A stretch of 44,910 nucleotides of DNA from positions 1-44,910 of the forward strand of contig CAJTTO010000038.1 in the NCBI GenBank assembly GCA_910579275.1, written 5' to 3'. The notes below the pieces were generated by a model, which had not been told where the DNA came from, made no database searches, and saw only the letters and a program-made list of their open reading frames with translations. Shown piece after piece: positions 34,806-42,721 of the stretch (within the stretch, counting starts at the first letter, position 1; each line of letters begins with the position of its first letter). Both the position numbers and the translations under genes were made by a program. This DNA comes from an uncultured Lachnospiraceae bacterium (lineage in GTDB: Bacteria; Bacillota; Clostridia; Lachnospirales; Lachnospiraceae).

Positions 34806-36011
34806 CTAATCAGTCACTACCAGCTCTCCCGTGACAGCATTTACACAAATGTGTGACGGTCCCGCTGCATCATAATAGCCTCCGTCTACATATTCGTCTA
34901 TCGGCATATAAATATGCCATATGGGCGTAAGCGTAAGCTCGGACTTATACTCAATCGCATCCGGGTCAGGCGCAGGATTGGGTACCGGATAATAGTTCAG
35001 CTCCACCCTGTCGTAAATGATCGTCCCATCCGATACTATCATGCCATTGTCCAGATACTGCTCCAGTATCTTCAAAACCTGTTCAAAAGAAATTACCGTA
35101 ACAGGCTCCTTCTCTGCCGCCTTTCCGCAAAAGTCTATAAGGTTTACATCCGCAACGCCTTCCCCGGTAACAAACCCGGACCCGTTTGGAAAAACTTGTC
35201 CCAAAGTATAACTGTCGCTCCCGATATCTACAGCAATCCCGTCATAAACAGGTACGAACTGCATCTCATAATAGCTGTAGCCGTCACCCTCAACAAAACA
35301 GATTTCTTTCATGGCAATGTCGTCCACTCCCACAGCCCTCAGCTTGTCTAAAAGGATTTCCTTTGCCCTTTCTGCGGAAAAGCTGCCTTCGCCCATCTGG
35401 TCCTGCGTGATATACGTTTCGCTGTAATTCCCGCTGTAAATCCCATGGCACTTATCCAATAAATCATGGTCAACATAATACGCGCTTGTGTGGAACGTAA
35501 ACAGCGCTTCCTTTTTTCCGTCGCCAAGCCGCAGCGCGCTGTGATCACCGAACCTGGAATATAGAAATCTGTCACCGTTTTCCTGAAGCGTGGCATTCTC
35601 TTTGTCATTTTCCCCGATCTGCCTCAAAAGCTCCTGCGAAGTGTCCTCAACAGTGCCGCTTTCGCTGTCAAGAAAAACACGCAGGGCGTCCATGTCAAGC
35701 CCATCGTCCGGCTTCAGCGTGATGACGGACAGGTTATCGGGTATCGCAGGAATTTCGGCGTTGATATTGATGATGCTGCCGCCCGTGCCTACCGTGCCCT
35801 GATACCCACCCGCCGCCTGCGGCTGCGTCCTGTTTTCTGCCTGCGGCTGTCCGCGGTCATCTGACGCGGCAATGTCCTGCACCTGCCTTTCCATATCGCC
35901 CTGCGCATGCAGGATGCCGTTACTTTCCGCCACATCCGGCGCCTTCTGGCAGCCGGTAAGGGCAGCTGCGCAAACTACCGCCGCCATTGTCAGGTAAACT
36001 GTTTTTTTCAT
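34806..36011 (-). CDS. Lipoprotein, possibly DUF6034-like
   Basis: This 401-aa protein has a lipoprotein signal MKKTVYLTMAAVVCAAALTG with C21 after ALTG. A low-complexity linker rich in Gln, Asp and Gly follows (about 35-75). The outer domain (about 85-400) has repeated FSAERAKEILLDKLRAVG- and EQVLKILEQYLDNG-type helices with beta strands, and resembles what I recall as DUF6034 (low certainty). The start at 36011 follows GGGAGG; upstream in-frame codons lack a signal. It heads the transport operon and likely acts outside the cell as a ligand binder or sensor for the ABC system or kinase. Confidence 0.75.
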   Translation of the reverse strand: MKKTVYLTMAAVVCAAALTGCQKAPDVAESNGILHAQGDMERQVQDIAASDDRGQPQAENRTQPQAAGGYQGTVGTGGSIININAEIPAIPDNLSVITLKPDDGLDMDALRVFLDSESGTVEDTSQELLRQIGENDKENATLQENGDRFLYSRFGDHSALRLGDGKKEALFTFHTSAYYVDHDLLDKCHGIYSGNYSETYITQDQMGEGSFSAERAKEILLDKLRAVGVDDIAMKEICFVEGDGYSYYEMQFVPVYDGIAVDIGSDSYTLGQVFPNGSGFVTGEGVADVNLIDFCGKAAEKEPVTVISFEQVLKILEQYLDNGMIVSDGTIIYDRVELNYYPVPNPAPDPDAIEYKSELTLTPIWHIYMPIDEYVDGGYYDAAGPSHICVNAVTGELVVTD

Positions 36012-36174
36012 TCTGATACCTCCCACTGATACACATCTGTATTGGACATGCAGACAAGCCGTCTTTCTCTCCTGCCAGACGATTTTCGCCTGCATGTCTT
36101 TGAAAGCATACCACAAATACAGAAGTATTTTGAAATTTGGCGAAATCAGACCATATTTTTGCCGAAAATGACCG

Positions 36175-36208
36175 AAGGAGCCGTCCTCAAACCTGCAGGC
36201 GGCTCCTT
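36175..36208 (-). terminator. Possible weak terminator after the GHKL kinase gene
   Basis: A 9-bp stem AAGGAGCCG / CGGCTCCTT with a 16-base loop lies 4 bp after the kinase stop. The minus strand downstream is CGGTCATTTTCGG, so the T run is poor. It may only reduce readthrough into the lipoprotein operon. Confidence 0.4.
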
Positions 36209-36211
36209 GTC

Positions 36212-37468
36212 TCACATTTCTTTTATATACATGATAATGTCCGTCTCCATGCTTCCGTCTTTACAGAGCAGATCCATCTCTCCCTGATATTTTTCAACAA
36301 TCCTCCGCACATTGCCCAGACCAATACCATGATTTGACGCGTCTTCCTTTGTCGTTTCCAGACCCCGCTGCTTTCCGTCCGCAATTCCCTGACAGCTGTT
36401 TCGGATATTGATAAACAGGACTCCCTTCTCAAGCTTGATCATCACCCTCAGCCTTTTCTCCTGCGTCCGGCTCGCCGCCTCTGTTGCATTGTCAAGCAGA
36501 TTCCCCAATACCACATTTAGATCAAAGGTATGCAGCATCAGCTTTTCCGGTATGCTAATCCTCGCCTCCACCATTTCCAGAATCTCATTCGCCCTCTGCA
36601 GCTTATAATTTAACAGACTGTCCACAGACTCGTTTCCTGATGCGATATACTCTGACGGATTTACCATAAAATCCTGCATAGAGTCCACATATCTGCAGGC
36701 TTCCGCCCAATCCTTTTTCTGTAAAAGCATCTGAAGCGCCAATATATGGTTCTTCATATCATGTCTTAACGCCCGGATACGCCCCTGAGACTCCATAATC
36801 ACATCCAGCTGGTTCCGGTATGCATAGGTCTGCTGCCTGTAAATGTCATTTTCCCTCAAATTTCTGTAATTCTCCGCCATCATATGGTAAAGGTAAAAGA
36901 TGCTCAGGTTGATTATGAGTGTGGAAACACAAATCAGCGTTGCCGCCATACCCTGATATCCCCCATACAGCAAAACACTTAAAATAAGTATGCCAGCCGC
37001 CGGGACTGCGATCAAAATACCTGTCTGCCTTTTGTCGAAAGCGATTTCCCTGTCGGCTGCCGTATCAGAGGTACGGCTGATTATGGTAACGCAGATCAGA
37101 AGCAAAAGCGTCTGGACTGCCTGCAGATTCACGATGAATTGATGCGAAAAAGCAAAATACACTGCCAGACTGCATGCCAGGTCCGTAGCGAATACCGCCA
37201 GCGATACCCATATCCGTTTTTTCCATGTCCCCCGGTAAAAAGAAGTAAGTCCTGCAATTCCCAGATAAGTACAAATCCCATAAAGCGCCGATATTTTGAA
37301 AGTACAGAGCAGAATCGTCGCCAGCAGATAATAACACACATATCCAATCCGTATCTTTTTTATTTCATCTTCCTCCGCCGGAAGAAACAGCTCCATCAGT
37401 TTTCTGATCAGCAGCACTCTCAGAATATTTACAATCATCAGCTCAAATATCACTCTATCATTCACCAT
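36212..37468 (-). CDS. GHKL sensor histidine kinase 2, AgrC-like
   Basis: This 418-aa protein has six membrane helices in residues 7-195, then a kinase core with the acceptor His in IRALRHDMKNHILAL, the N box VVLGNLLDNATEAA and the G box GIGLGNVRRIVEKY. The ATP lid is of ordinary length, unlike kinase 1. The start overlaps the regulator stop by 11 bp, with GGAGAG upstream. It pairs with the LytTR regulator. The downstream lipoprotein and ABC genes are the likely regulated system. Confidence 0.9.
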   Translation of the reverse strand: MVNDRVIFELMIVNILRVLLIRKLMELFLPAEEDEIKKIRIGYVCYYLLATILLCTFKISALYGICTYLGIAGLTSFYRGTWKKRIWVSLAVFATDLACSLAVYFAFSHQFIVNLQAVQTLLLLICVTIISRTSDTAADREIAFDKRQTGILIAVPAAGILILSVLLYGGYQGMAATLICVSTLIINLSIFYLYHMMAENYRNLRENDIYRQQTYAYRNQLDVIMESQGRIRALRHDMKNHILALQMLLQKKDWAEACRYVDSMQDFMVNPSEYIASGNESVDSLLNYKLQRANEILEMVEARISIPEKLMLHTFDLNVVLGNLLDNATEAASRTQEKRLRVMIKLEKGVLFINIRNSCQGIADGKQRGLETTKEDASNHGIGLGNVRRIVEKYQGEMDLLCKDGSMETDIIMYIKEM

Positions 37469-38183
37469 GTATTTCTGCTCTCCGATATTGCCTTATTTTG
37501 CCTCTTATTTCTTTCCTATATGGCTTACTGATGCTGAAAACAGTTCCGTCAGACATTTTTACGCAGTCATAGGCGTACTCGCTGACATATAACTGATTGA
37601 CAATATAAGACTGGTGTATCATCATAAAATCGTCAGGAAGTTCTTCCATGATATTCTTCAGTTTTCCATAAAATTCCTCTTCGCCGTCCTTTGTAGTGAA
37701 CCTGATTTTTTTATCCACACTCACAAAATAGGCAATATCCTTTGCCGGAACTCTGAATACCGCGCTCCCCTTCCGGTACTCGAAACAGCTTTTAAAGCTC
37801 TGCTTCTGCCTGATGCTTCTGGCAAGAACTTCCCTGATCTGCTCATTAGATATGGGTTTTACCAGAAAATCAAGGGGCTGGATCTTGAATAGCTGCATGG
37901 CATAACTTTGTCTGGCGGAAATATACACGATATGCGTCTGCATATCCTCCATCTCGCCACGAATGAACTTTCCTACCGATATACCGTTTTCCCGAACCAG
38001 TTCAATATCCAGAAATAACAGATCCAACCGCGTGCCATTCCCAATATCCTTTCGTATGCCTTCACCAGAATACCAGACTTCCACATCAGCCTTCACTTTC
38101 AAGTCTTTCGTAATCTGATAAATTTGTTCTTCTAATCCGGAGCATAGCTCCTTGTCGTCATCACAAATTCCTATCCTGTACAT
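37458..38183 (-). CDS. LytTR response regulator 2
   Basis: This 241-aa protein has a receiver domain (ICDDDKELC pocket, acceptor Asp in LLFLDIELVRENG, Lys in LVKP) at about 1-125 and a LytTR domain at about 140-235 (FMMIHQSYIVNQLYVSEY). GAGG lies before the ATG. It is the first gene of the kinase pair and probably controls the lipoprotein/ABC operon that follows. Confidence 0.9.
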   Translation of the reverse strand: MYRIGICDDDKELCSGLEEQIYQITKDLKVKADVEVWYSGEGIRKDIGNGTRLDLLFLDIELVRENGISVGKFIRGEMEDMQTHIVYISARQSYAMQLFKIQPLDFLVKPISNEQIREVLARSIRQKQSFKSCFEYRKGSAVFRVPAKDIAYFVSVDKKIRFTTKDGEEEFYGKLKNIMEELPDDFMMIHQSYIVNQLYVSEYAYDCVKMSDGTVFSISKPYRKEIRGKIRQYRRAEIHGE

Positions 38184-38230
38184 CCGTCAATACCTCTCTG
38201 CGAATCATGGTCCGCAACCGCAGTTTTTCT

Positions 38231-38342
38231 GTTACTGTTCACTCGTCAATAAAAGTAGTGAAAAGCGTGCTGCAAATGGGTTGCTGTTTACGCCTTCATT
38301 ACATAAAATTGTGTCAGAATTAGTTGGGGCGTGAACAGTAAC
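38231..38342. repeat. 112-bp segment with 12-bp perfect inverted ends
   Basis: GTTACTGTTCAC at 38231-38242 pairs with GTGAACAGTAAC at 38331-38342. The left flank with its repeat (TTTTTCTGTTACTGTTCACT) is also echoed directly after the right end (TTTTTCTGACACTATTCATT). It has no coding capacity and may be a miniature element or a folded RNA. Found once here, so it is not proved to be mobile. Confidence 0.5.
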
Positions 38343-38622
38343 GTTTTTCTGACACTATTCATTCGTTTCTATCGCTATATTATTATCTTAATGGCAGGCC
38401 GGCACATATGGCGGATGAATTCCAAAATTCAAGCTGCCCGTATAGCTTTCAAGCATATATGACCAGATAACATTTGGGGATATTGCCCCCCGTTATAATT
38501 CCGGGTCCTCTCGGATGAAATCTTCTTCTGACATGCGTGCCCTTCTCTGGAACTGCTATTCCACAGAACGTCATAAACTCTCGTCCCTCAGCCTTGACCC
38601 TGCCGGGGAATATCTTTCGCTG

Positions 38623-38682
38623 TTTTGATGACCTCCCGCCCGGCGCCGCCACTGCCGGCTCGGCAGCGGCGGCGCATCAAAA
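38623..38682. repeat. GC-rich long hairpin
   Basis: Left arm GCGCCGCC-A-CTGCCG (38643-38657), loop GCT, right arm CGGCAG-C-GGCGGCGC (38661-38675) with one mismatch. An outer pair TTTTGAT (38623-38629) / ATCAAAA (38676-38682) extends it around a 13-base one-sided bulge. This is much richer in GC than its surroundings and lacks a T run next to the inner stem, so a simple terminator is not certain. A folded repeat or REP-like element is possible. Confidence 0.5.
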
Positions 38683-38745
38683 TTCAGCCTGGCAAGAGTT
38701 TATAAACACAGACCATTGAAAGTTTGCAGCAGTATACCGCTCAAA

Positions 38746-39225
38746 TTATGGGCTTCCCACAGTAAGGAACTGTTTCAGATGCGCTATCGCCACCCTGTCA
38801 TGTCTTTTTAAAAATCCATGCCTGCCGCCATCTATTGGAAAGAACGATACAACCCTTCGTTTATCTTTCTTTCCTTTATTCTCTAAGTACAGCTCATATG
38901 CACGTTTTGAATACTCAATATTCACAATTTTATCCTGCGTACCATGAACAATCAAAACATCCCCTGAAAAATCCTGTATTTCCTGATAGGGATCTATTCC
39001 TATTACATCTTTTACATAACATTTTCCCAGCTTCATCGGTCCGCAATGGATAATGTCGGGTATATTGTCTGGATCAAATTTGGCGAATATCATCTTTCCT
39101 GCTCTTGCATCATCAGGGATGCAGAAGGCTGGATAAAACAGAACTAATTTAGATATTTGTGCCAGTACCGCGTTGTCATCAGTCAACGATGCCACCGCAT
39201 CGCCTCCCCCTCCGCCTAATATCAA
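38746..39225 (-). pseudogene. Alpha/beta hydrolase fragment fused to a miniature element
   Basis: The 159-aa frame begins inside the repeat element (about the first 25 residues, MILGGGGGDAVASLTDDNAV, are element sequence). From about KLVLFYPAF it is the C-terminal part of an esterase/lipase-like alpha/beta hydrolase, with the catalytic Asp in VLIVHGTQDKIV and His in GGRHGF. The nucleophile Ser elbow (GxSxG) is missing, so it cannot be active. No good RBS precedes the ATG. It shows an element joined at the break point of a deleted gene. Confidence 0.65.
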
Positions 39226-39262
39226 GCACTTTGTATACGAGGATTAAGCAAGCGGTGTATAG
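39151..39262. mobile_element. Miniature element, copy 3, truncated
   Basis: The core at about 39170-39215 matches copy 1 with a few changes. The right end decays to GCGGTGTATAG, where intact copies have GCTGTACTAG. The left inverted repeat is missing, and hydrolase sequence begins instead. It is in the same orientation as copy 1. Confidence 0.75.
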
Positions 39263-39316
39263 TATCAACTAACCTGATTTTAAGTATACCTCTTCGATTT
39301 TACTTCTGTCAATAGG

Positions 39317-39457
39317 CTAGAAAACCATCTGCAGAATAAACGCATGAACGAAAATAGAGAAGAAAAAGAGCCTATTTTTGTGAAATTCGCTGGCAACATG
39401 ATAATCAATCACTGACTTTAGAACCCTGATATATTGAAGTATGTATTCTTTTGTCAT
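39317..39457 (-). CDS. Small hypothetical protein, 46 aa
   Basis: An ATG at 39457 follows a strong GGGAGG box (spacing about 5). The peptide begins MTKEYILQYIRVLKSVIDYH and ends in a hydrophobic stretch (LFFFSIFVHAFILQMVF). It may be a small membrane protein, or the 5' end of a gene that lost its remainder in this repeat-rich zone. I recognise no family. Confidence 0.4.
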   Translation of the reverse strand: MTKEYILQYIRVLKSVIDYHVASEFHKNRLFFFSIFVHAFILQMVF

Positions 39458-39488
39458 TTCTTCCTCCCTGATAAATGTTGAATACCTT

Positions 39489-39519
39489 CTGGTACAGCGT
39501 TGCGTAAATAACAGTGACG
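39489..39519. mobile_element. Isolated end of the miniature element family
   Basis: CTGGTACAGCGTTGCGTAAA followed by TAACAGTGACG matches the left end of copy 1 for about 30 bases with a few changes. It lies about 17 bp beyond the 3' end of the ISAs1-like transposase fragment on the minus strand, as the terminal repeat of that element would. Confidence 0.65.
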
Positions 39520-39535
39520 GTACTCCCTTTTTCCG

Positions 39536-39775
39536 TCACTTTTCCAGCCTCCCGTGCTCCCCGCAGAGGTCTTTATGGTAACGTCCCGCCTTTTCCAAAA
39601 CATCTTTCTTTTCTGTAAATACATCTTTTTCAAAATGCTTCCTGATATCGTCCATAAGTGTCTGCTGATTCCCTTTCACCTGCAGGATAGAATCCGCGTT
39701 TTTGTGGATGCTCTTCCTGGCGATCCCTTTCTGCGTTCCCATCGCATCGATCGCGTGACAATACACCAAACGCAC
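39536..39775 (-). pseudogene. ISAs1-family transposase fragment
   Basis: This 79-aa frame contains HAIDAMGTQKGIARKSIHKN and ILQVKGNQQTLMDDI, the DAMG...KGNQ motif of ISAs1-type (H-repeat) DDE transposases, in which the first Asp is catalytic. The N-terminal half and the Glu-bearing C-terminal part are missing, so it is inactive. It ends at GEHGRLEK, near where intact enzymes show HGR(I/L)E, and after it lies a terminal repeat shared with the miniature elements. Confidence 0.75.
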
Positions 39776-39825
39776 CTCATATTTTTTGCATAACGCAAAA
39801 GTCTGTATGGTATATTCCTATCCTG

Positions 39826-41877
39826 TCACCTGCCTTCATATACGATCTTTGATGTCGAAACGACCAATTTCTTCTGAAGAAAGAAAAATATGATAAGCTG
39901 CATCAGAAATACTATAAGTGATAATCCTATGGCGACCAGTGTTATTTCTAAAATGCGTGTTGCCGAAGATGCTTCCATAAAACGGTTTATCATGAATGAA
40001 GCTGTGACACATCCGCAAATTACAGGGAAAAAATAAATAAGCCCTATCTGTTTCCGGATAATCTTTTTCAGGTCATTTTCCTTTAGCCCAAGATACATCG
40101 CCCTCTTGTAGCACTCAACATCCTGCAGTATCGTTCCTGCTATTTTCAATCCCATTATCATAGTTGCCGACACAAAAGAAATAATGGCAATAAAGAAAAT
40201 CAGGATCAGATAAACTGCGCCTGCCTCCATCTGGACATCAAGCTCCGTCTGCTTTGCATAAGGGTAAAATTCCCACCAGCGGGCAGCATACAGTTCGTTT
40301 CCATCATAAGGAATATAAATATCTTCATAATTCTCCATTTTATCTTTAATAACCTGATCTTGCCAGCTGACAAATATTTCCCCATTGTTTATTGCTACAA
40401 TCTCCGCCAGAAGCCTCTCTTGAAACTCACTGCTGTTTTCAGTATTACTGCCATGAAACAGATAATAGGTCATTTTATAGGAGGAATCCAACGTATCACT
40501 TATCCTGTAAAAAGTATTATCACTGACGACTGCAAAGGAATTTATCTTTGCGGTTTCATTCAGTACACTTTCCTTTGATACCAGCTCAATTCTTTGCAAC
40601 GTAAAGTCTTCTTTTATACATGGATTGTAAAACAGTCCTCTATCCTCCGAGCAGGTTTGAAACATAGAATCATCAGAGTCCTGAAAGTAACTATATCCGT
40701 CATCAGGAACAGACAGCTTCATGCCGGAAAGTGCATTAAAATCAGACACATTAACAACCATTTCCGGTGCCCACTCATTTCTCGAAGCATCCATATACTG
40801 ATGCTCCCGTCCCAGCAAAAGCATATCCAATGAATGCCATTCGCTTAAAGAAATGCCGCTTTCTTCTGCAAAGGAGCGTATCCTGTTTTCATCGAGCTTC
40901 TCTCCTGATGCCCCGGCTAAAACAGCATAATCATATGGTTCCTCCTTGATTGCATAGTAAAGTTCCAGGAACATACCCCCATTAAAACATATAGAAAATA
41001 TCGCAAGCGTAATCAACAGTGAGGAAACAAACAAGGACAATGTGTATTGGTTTCCTTTTTGCCTTACAAGATTGTAAAACAAGATACTTTTTCTGTATGC
41101 GTTAGGAAAAAAACGCTTTACAATGCTGCCCATAGAAGTAATCTGTGCCGTCAGAATATACATTCCGATCAGGCTGACGCCAAGAAAGAGAACGGAGAAA
41201 CTTTTCAGTGGGTAGATAACCGCAGTAATATTAAACAATATCAGTCCCAAAGGAACTGCTGTCAACCCTATGATACCCAAAAGCGGGTGGGCGGCTTTCA
41301 CCTCCTCGCATTCTGATGATGAACGCAGAATCCTGATTACATCCAGCCTTGCTATATGAACTGCATTCCTGATACGCAGGATAACCCATGCCAGTATCCA
41401 TAATCCTCCTGCAATCAGCAGCCCTTTTTCTCCCACACGAAAGGCACCATCCGTATAGGAAATAAATAAGGACAGCAGCGACCATATGCCAAAAGAGAAC
41501 GGAACAGCCAAAACAAGCCCGGCAGCCCCTCCAATCAAAAATATGATGTCAAGCTGCCGGTTTTGTATTTTACCAACAGATTTTGGCGGAAGACCAAGGG
41601 AAAGGTATACCCCGATTTCCCTCATTTGAAGCTGAATATAAATGGCGTTAGCATAGAAAAGAAAAACAACAATACCAATCATCGTAATCCCATACATTCC
41701 AAGCGAAATTAAGTAAGTCGATCCATCTGTCATCAATACATCGGTTATAACCCTGCTGAAAAGCAGAACACCATACGCCCCGGCCATGGCAACGGCAAAA
41801 CAGATTGACAAGCCAAAAAGAATGTACCGGCTTTTATTCTGGCGGATCAGTTTTCGGGTGATTTCATTTAATGTCAT
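39826..41877 (-). CDS. FtsX-type ABC permease, BceB-like
   Basis: This 683-aa protein has about ten membrane helices: four in the first third (for example LSICFAVAMAGAYGVLLFSR, then MREIGVYLSLGLPPKSVGKI, the FtsX core), further pairs, and a roughly 200-residue outer domain at about 305-520 before the last helices. This matches the BceB/VraG-type layout for peptide antibiotic detoxification and sensing. Its ATG overlaps the ATPase stop (ATGA). Function in antimicrobial-peptide resistance is inferred from family and operon. Confidence 0.85.
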   Translation of the reverse strand: MTLNEITRKLIRQNKSRYILFGLSICFAVAMAGAYGVLLFSRVITDVLMTDGSTYLISLGMYGITMIGIVVFLFYANAIYIQLQMREIGVYLSLGLPPKSVGKIQNRQLDIIFLIGGAAGLVLAVPFSFGIWSLLSLFISYTDGAFRVGEKGLLIAGGLWILAWVILRIRNAVHIARLDVIRILRSSSECEEVKAAHPLLGIIGLTAVPLGLILFNITAVIYPLKSFSVLFLGVSLIGMYILTAQITSMGSIVKRFFPNAYRKSILFYNLVRQKGNQYTLSLFVSSLLITLAIFSICFNGGMFLELYYAIKEEPYDYAVLAGASGEKLDENRIRSFAEESGISLSEWHSLDMLLLGREHQYMDASRNEWAPEMVVNVSDFNALSGMKLSVPDDGYSYFQDSDDSMFQTCSEDRGLFYNPCIKEDFTLQRIELVSKESVLNETAKINSFAVVSDNTFYRISDTLDSSYKMTYYLFHGSNTENSSEFQERLLAEIVAINNGEIFVSWQDQVIKDKMENYEDIYIPYDGNELYAARWWEFYPYAKQTELDVQMEAGAVYLILIFFIAIISFVSATMIMGLKIAGTILQDVECYKRAMYLGLKENDLKKIIRKQIGLIYFFPVICGCVTASFMINRFMEASSATRILEITLVAIGLSLIVFLMQLIIFFFLQKKLVVSTSKIVYEGR

Positions 41878-42626
41878 TGCCCCACCTCCACAATTTTCAG
41901 AAATTCCAGAATGTCATTCATAAACTGCCTCTGCTCTTTCTGACGTACCAATTCCCTTACTACCATTCCATCCGACAAAGCAATCACACGATCCGCATGT
42001 GAAGCAGCAATCGCATCATGTGTCACCATCAAAACGGTAGCCCCCAGCTGTTCCCTGGCAAACAGAAACGCTTCTATGACAGCATTGCTCGACTTGGAAT
42101 CAAGATTGCCTGTCGGCTCATCAGCCAGGATTAGCAACGGTTCGTTGGATAGAGCCCTTGCAATAGCCACCCGCTGCTTTTGACCGCCGGAAAGCTCGCC
42201 CGGATATTTGCCGGAAATGTCCTCAATGCCAAAGGCGCACAGCAGATCACTTGTTTTTCTTTCCATATCTGCTGCAGGCTTTTTGGCGATGATCTGTGGA
42301 AGAAAAATATTTTCCTGCACTGTCAATCCATCTATCAGCATAAAATCCTGAAAGATAAAGCCTAATATACCGGAACGGATTTCAGCCTGTTTTTCTTTAT
42401 CAGTATGAAGCATATCCACAGATCCCACTTTCACCTGACCACTGTCTGCTGATAAAAAACCCGACACAATATTCAGCAGTGTCGTTTTTCCGCTGCCGGA
42501 CGGTCCCATGACCGCAACAAATTCACCTCTGTCCATCTCCATGCTGACACCTCTCAGCACAGGGTAGGTATTCCCTTTCGTAACGTAAGATTTTTGCAAT
42601 CCTGATACAGATAGTATTTTTTCCAT
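41874..42626 (-). CDS. ABC ATPase, BceA/LolD/MacB-type
   Basis: This 250-aa protein has Walker A GPSGSGKT (41-48), signature LSGGQKQRVAIARAL, Walker B LLILADEPTGNLD and H-loop VTHD. The ATG at 42626 follows AGGAG by 9 bases; an in-frame GTG 18 bases earlier is less likely. It should form a transporter with the FtsX-type permease that follows. It lies downstream of a terminator that separates it from the kinase gene, so it probably has its own promoter in the short gap or depends on readthrough. Confidence 0.9.
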   Translation of the reverse strand: MEKILSVSGLQKSYVTKGNTYPVLRGVSMEMDRGEFVAVMGPSGSGKTTLLNIVSGFLSADSGQVKVGSVDMLHTDKEKQAEIRSGILGFIFQDFMLIDGLTVQENIFLPQIIAKKPAADMERKTSDLLCAFGIEDISGKYPGELSGGQKQRVAIARALSNEPLLILADEPTGNLDSKSSNAVIEAFLFAREQLGATVLMVTHDAIAASHADRVIALSDGMVVRELVRQKEQRQFMNDILEFLKIVEVGQ

Positions 42627-42669
42627 ATACGAATACTCCTTCACAAGTTATTTTCCGAAGAAAATAAAA

Positions 42670-42695
42670 ACTCTCCTTCGTAATACAAGGAGAGT
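42670..42695 (-). terminator. Terminator between kinase and ABC genes
   Basis: A 9-bp perfect stem ACTCTCCTT / AAGGAGAGT with an 8-base loop is followed on the minus strand by TTTTATTTTC. It lies 27 bp after the kinase stop and 44 bp before the ATPase start, so regulator/kinase and transporter transcripts can be set apart. Confidence 0.8.
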
Positions 42696-42721
42696 GTAAC
42701 TGAAAAATATCACAAAAGTAT

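Noticed and set aside
38449..38652. 67-aa minus-strand frame across the GC-rich hairpin
   Set aside because: No recognisable family, no RBS, and its start lies inside the hairpin, so it is not supported as a gene.
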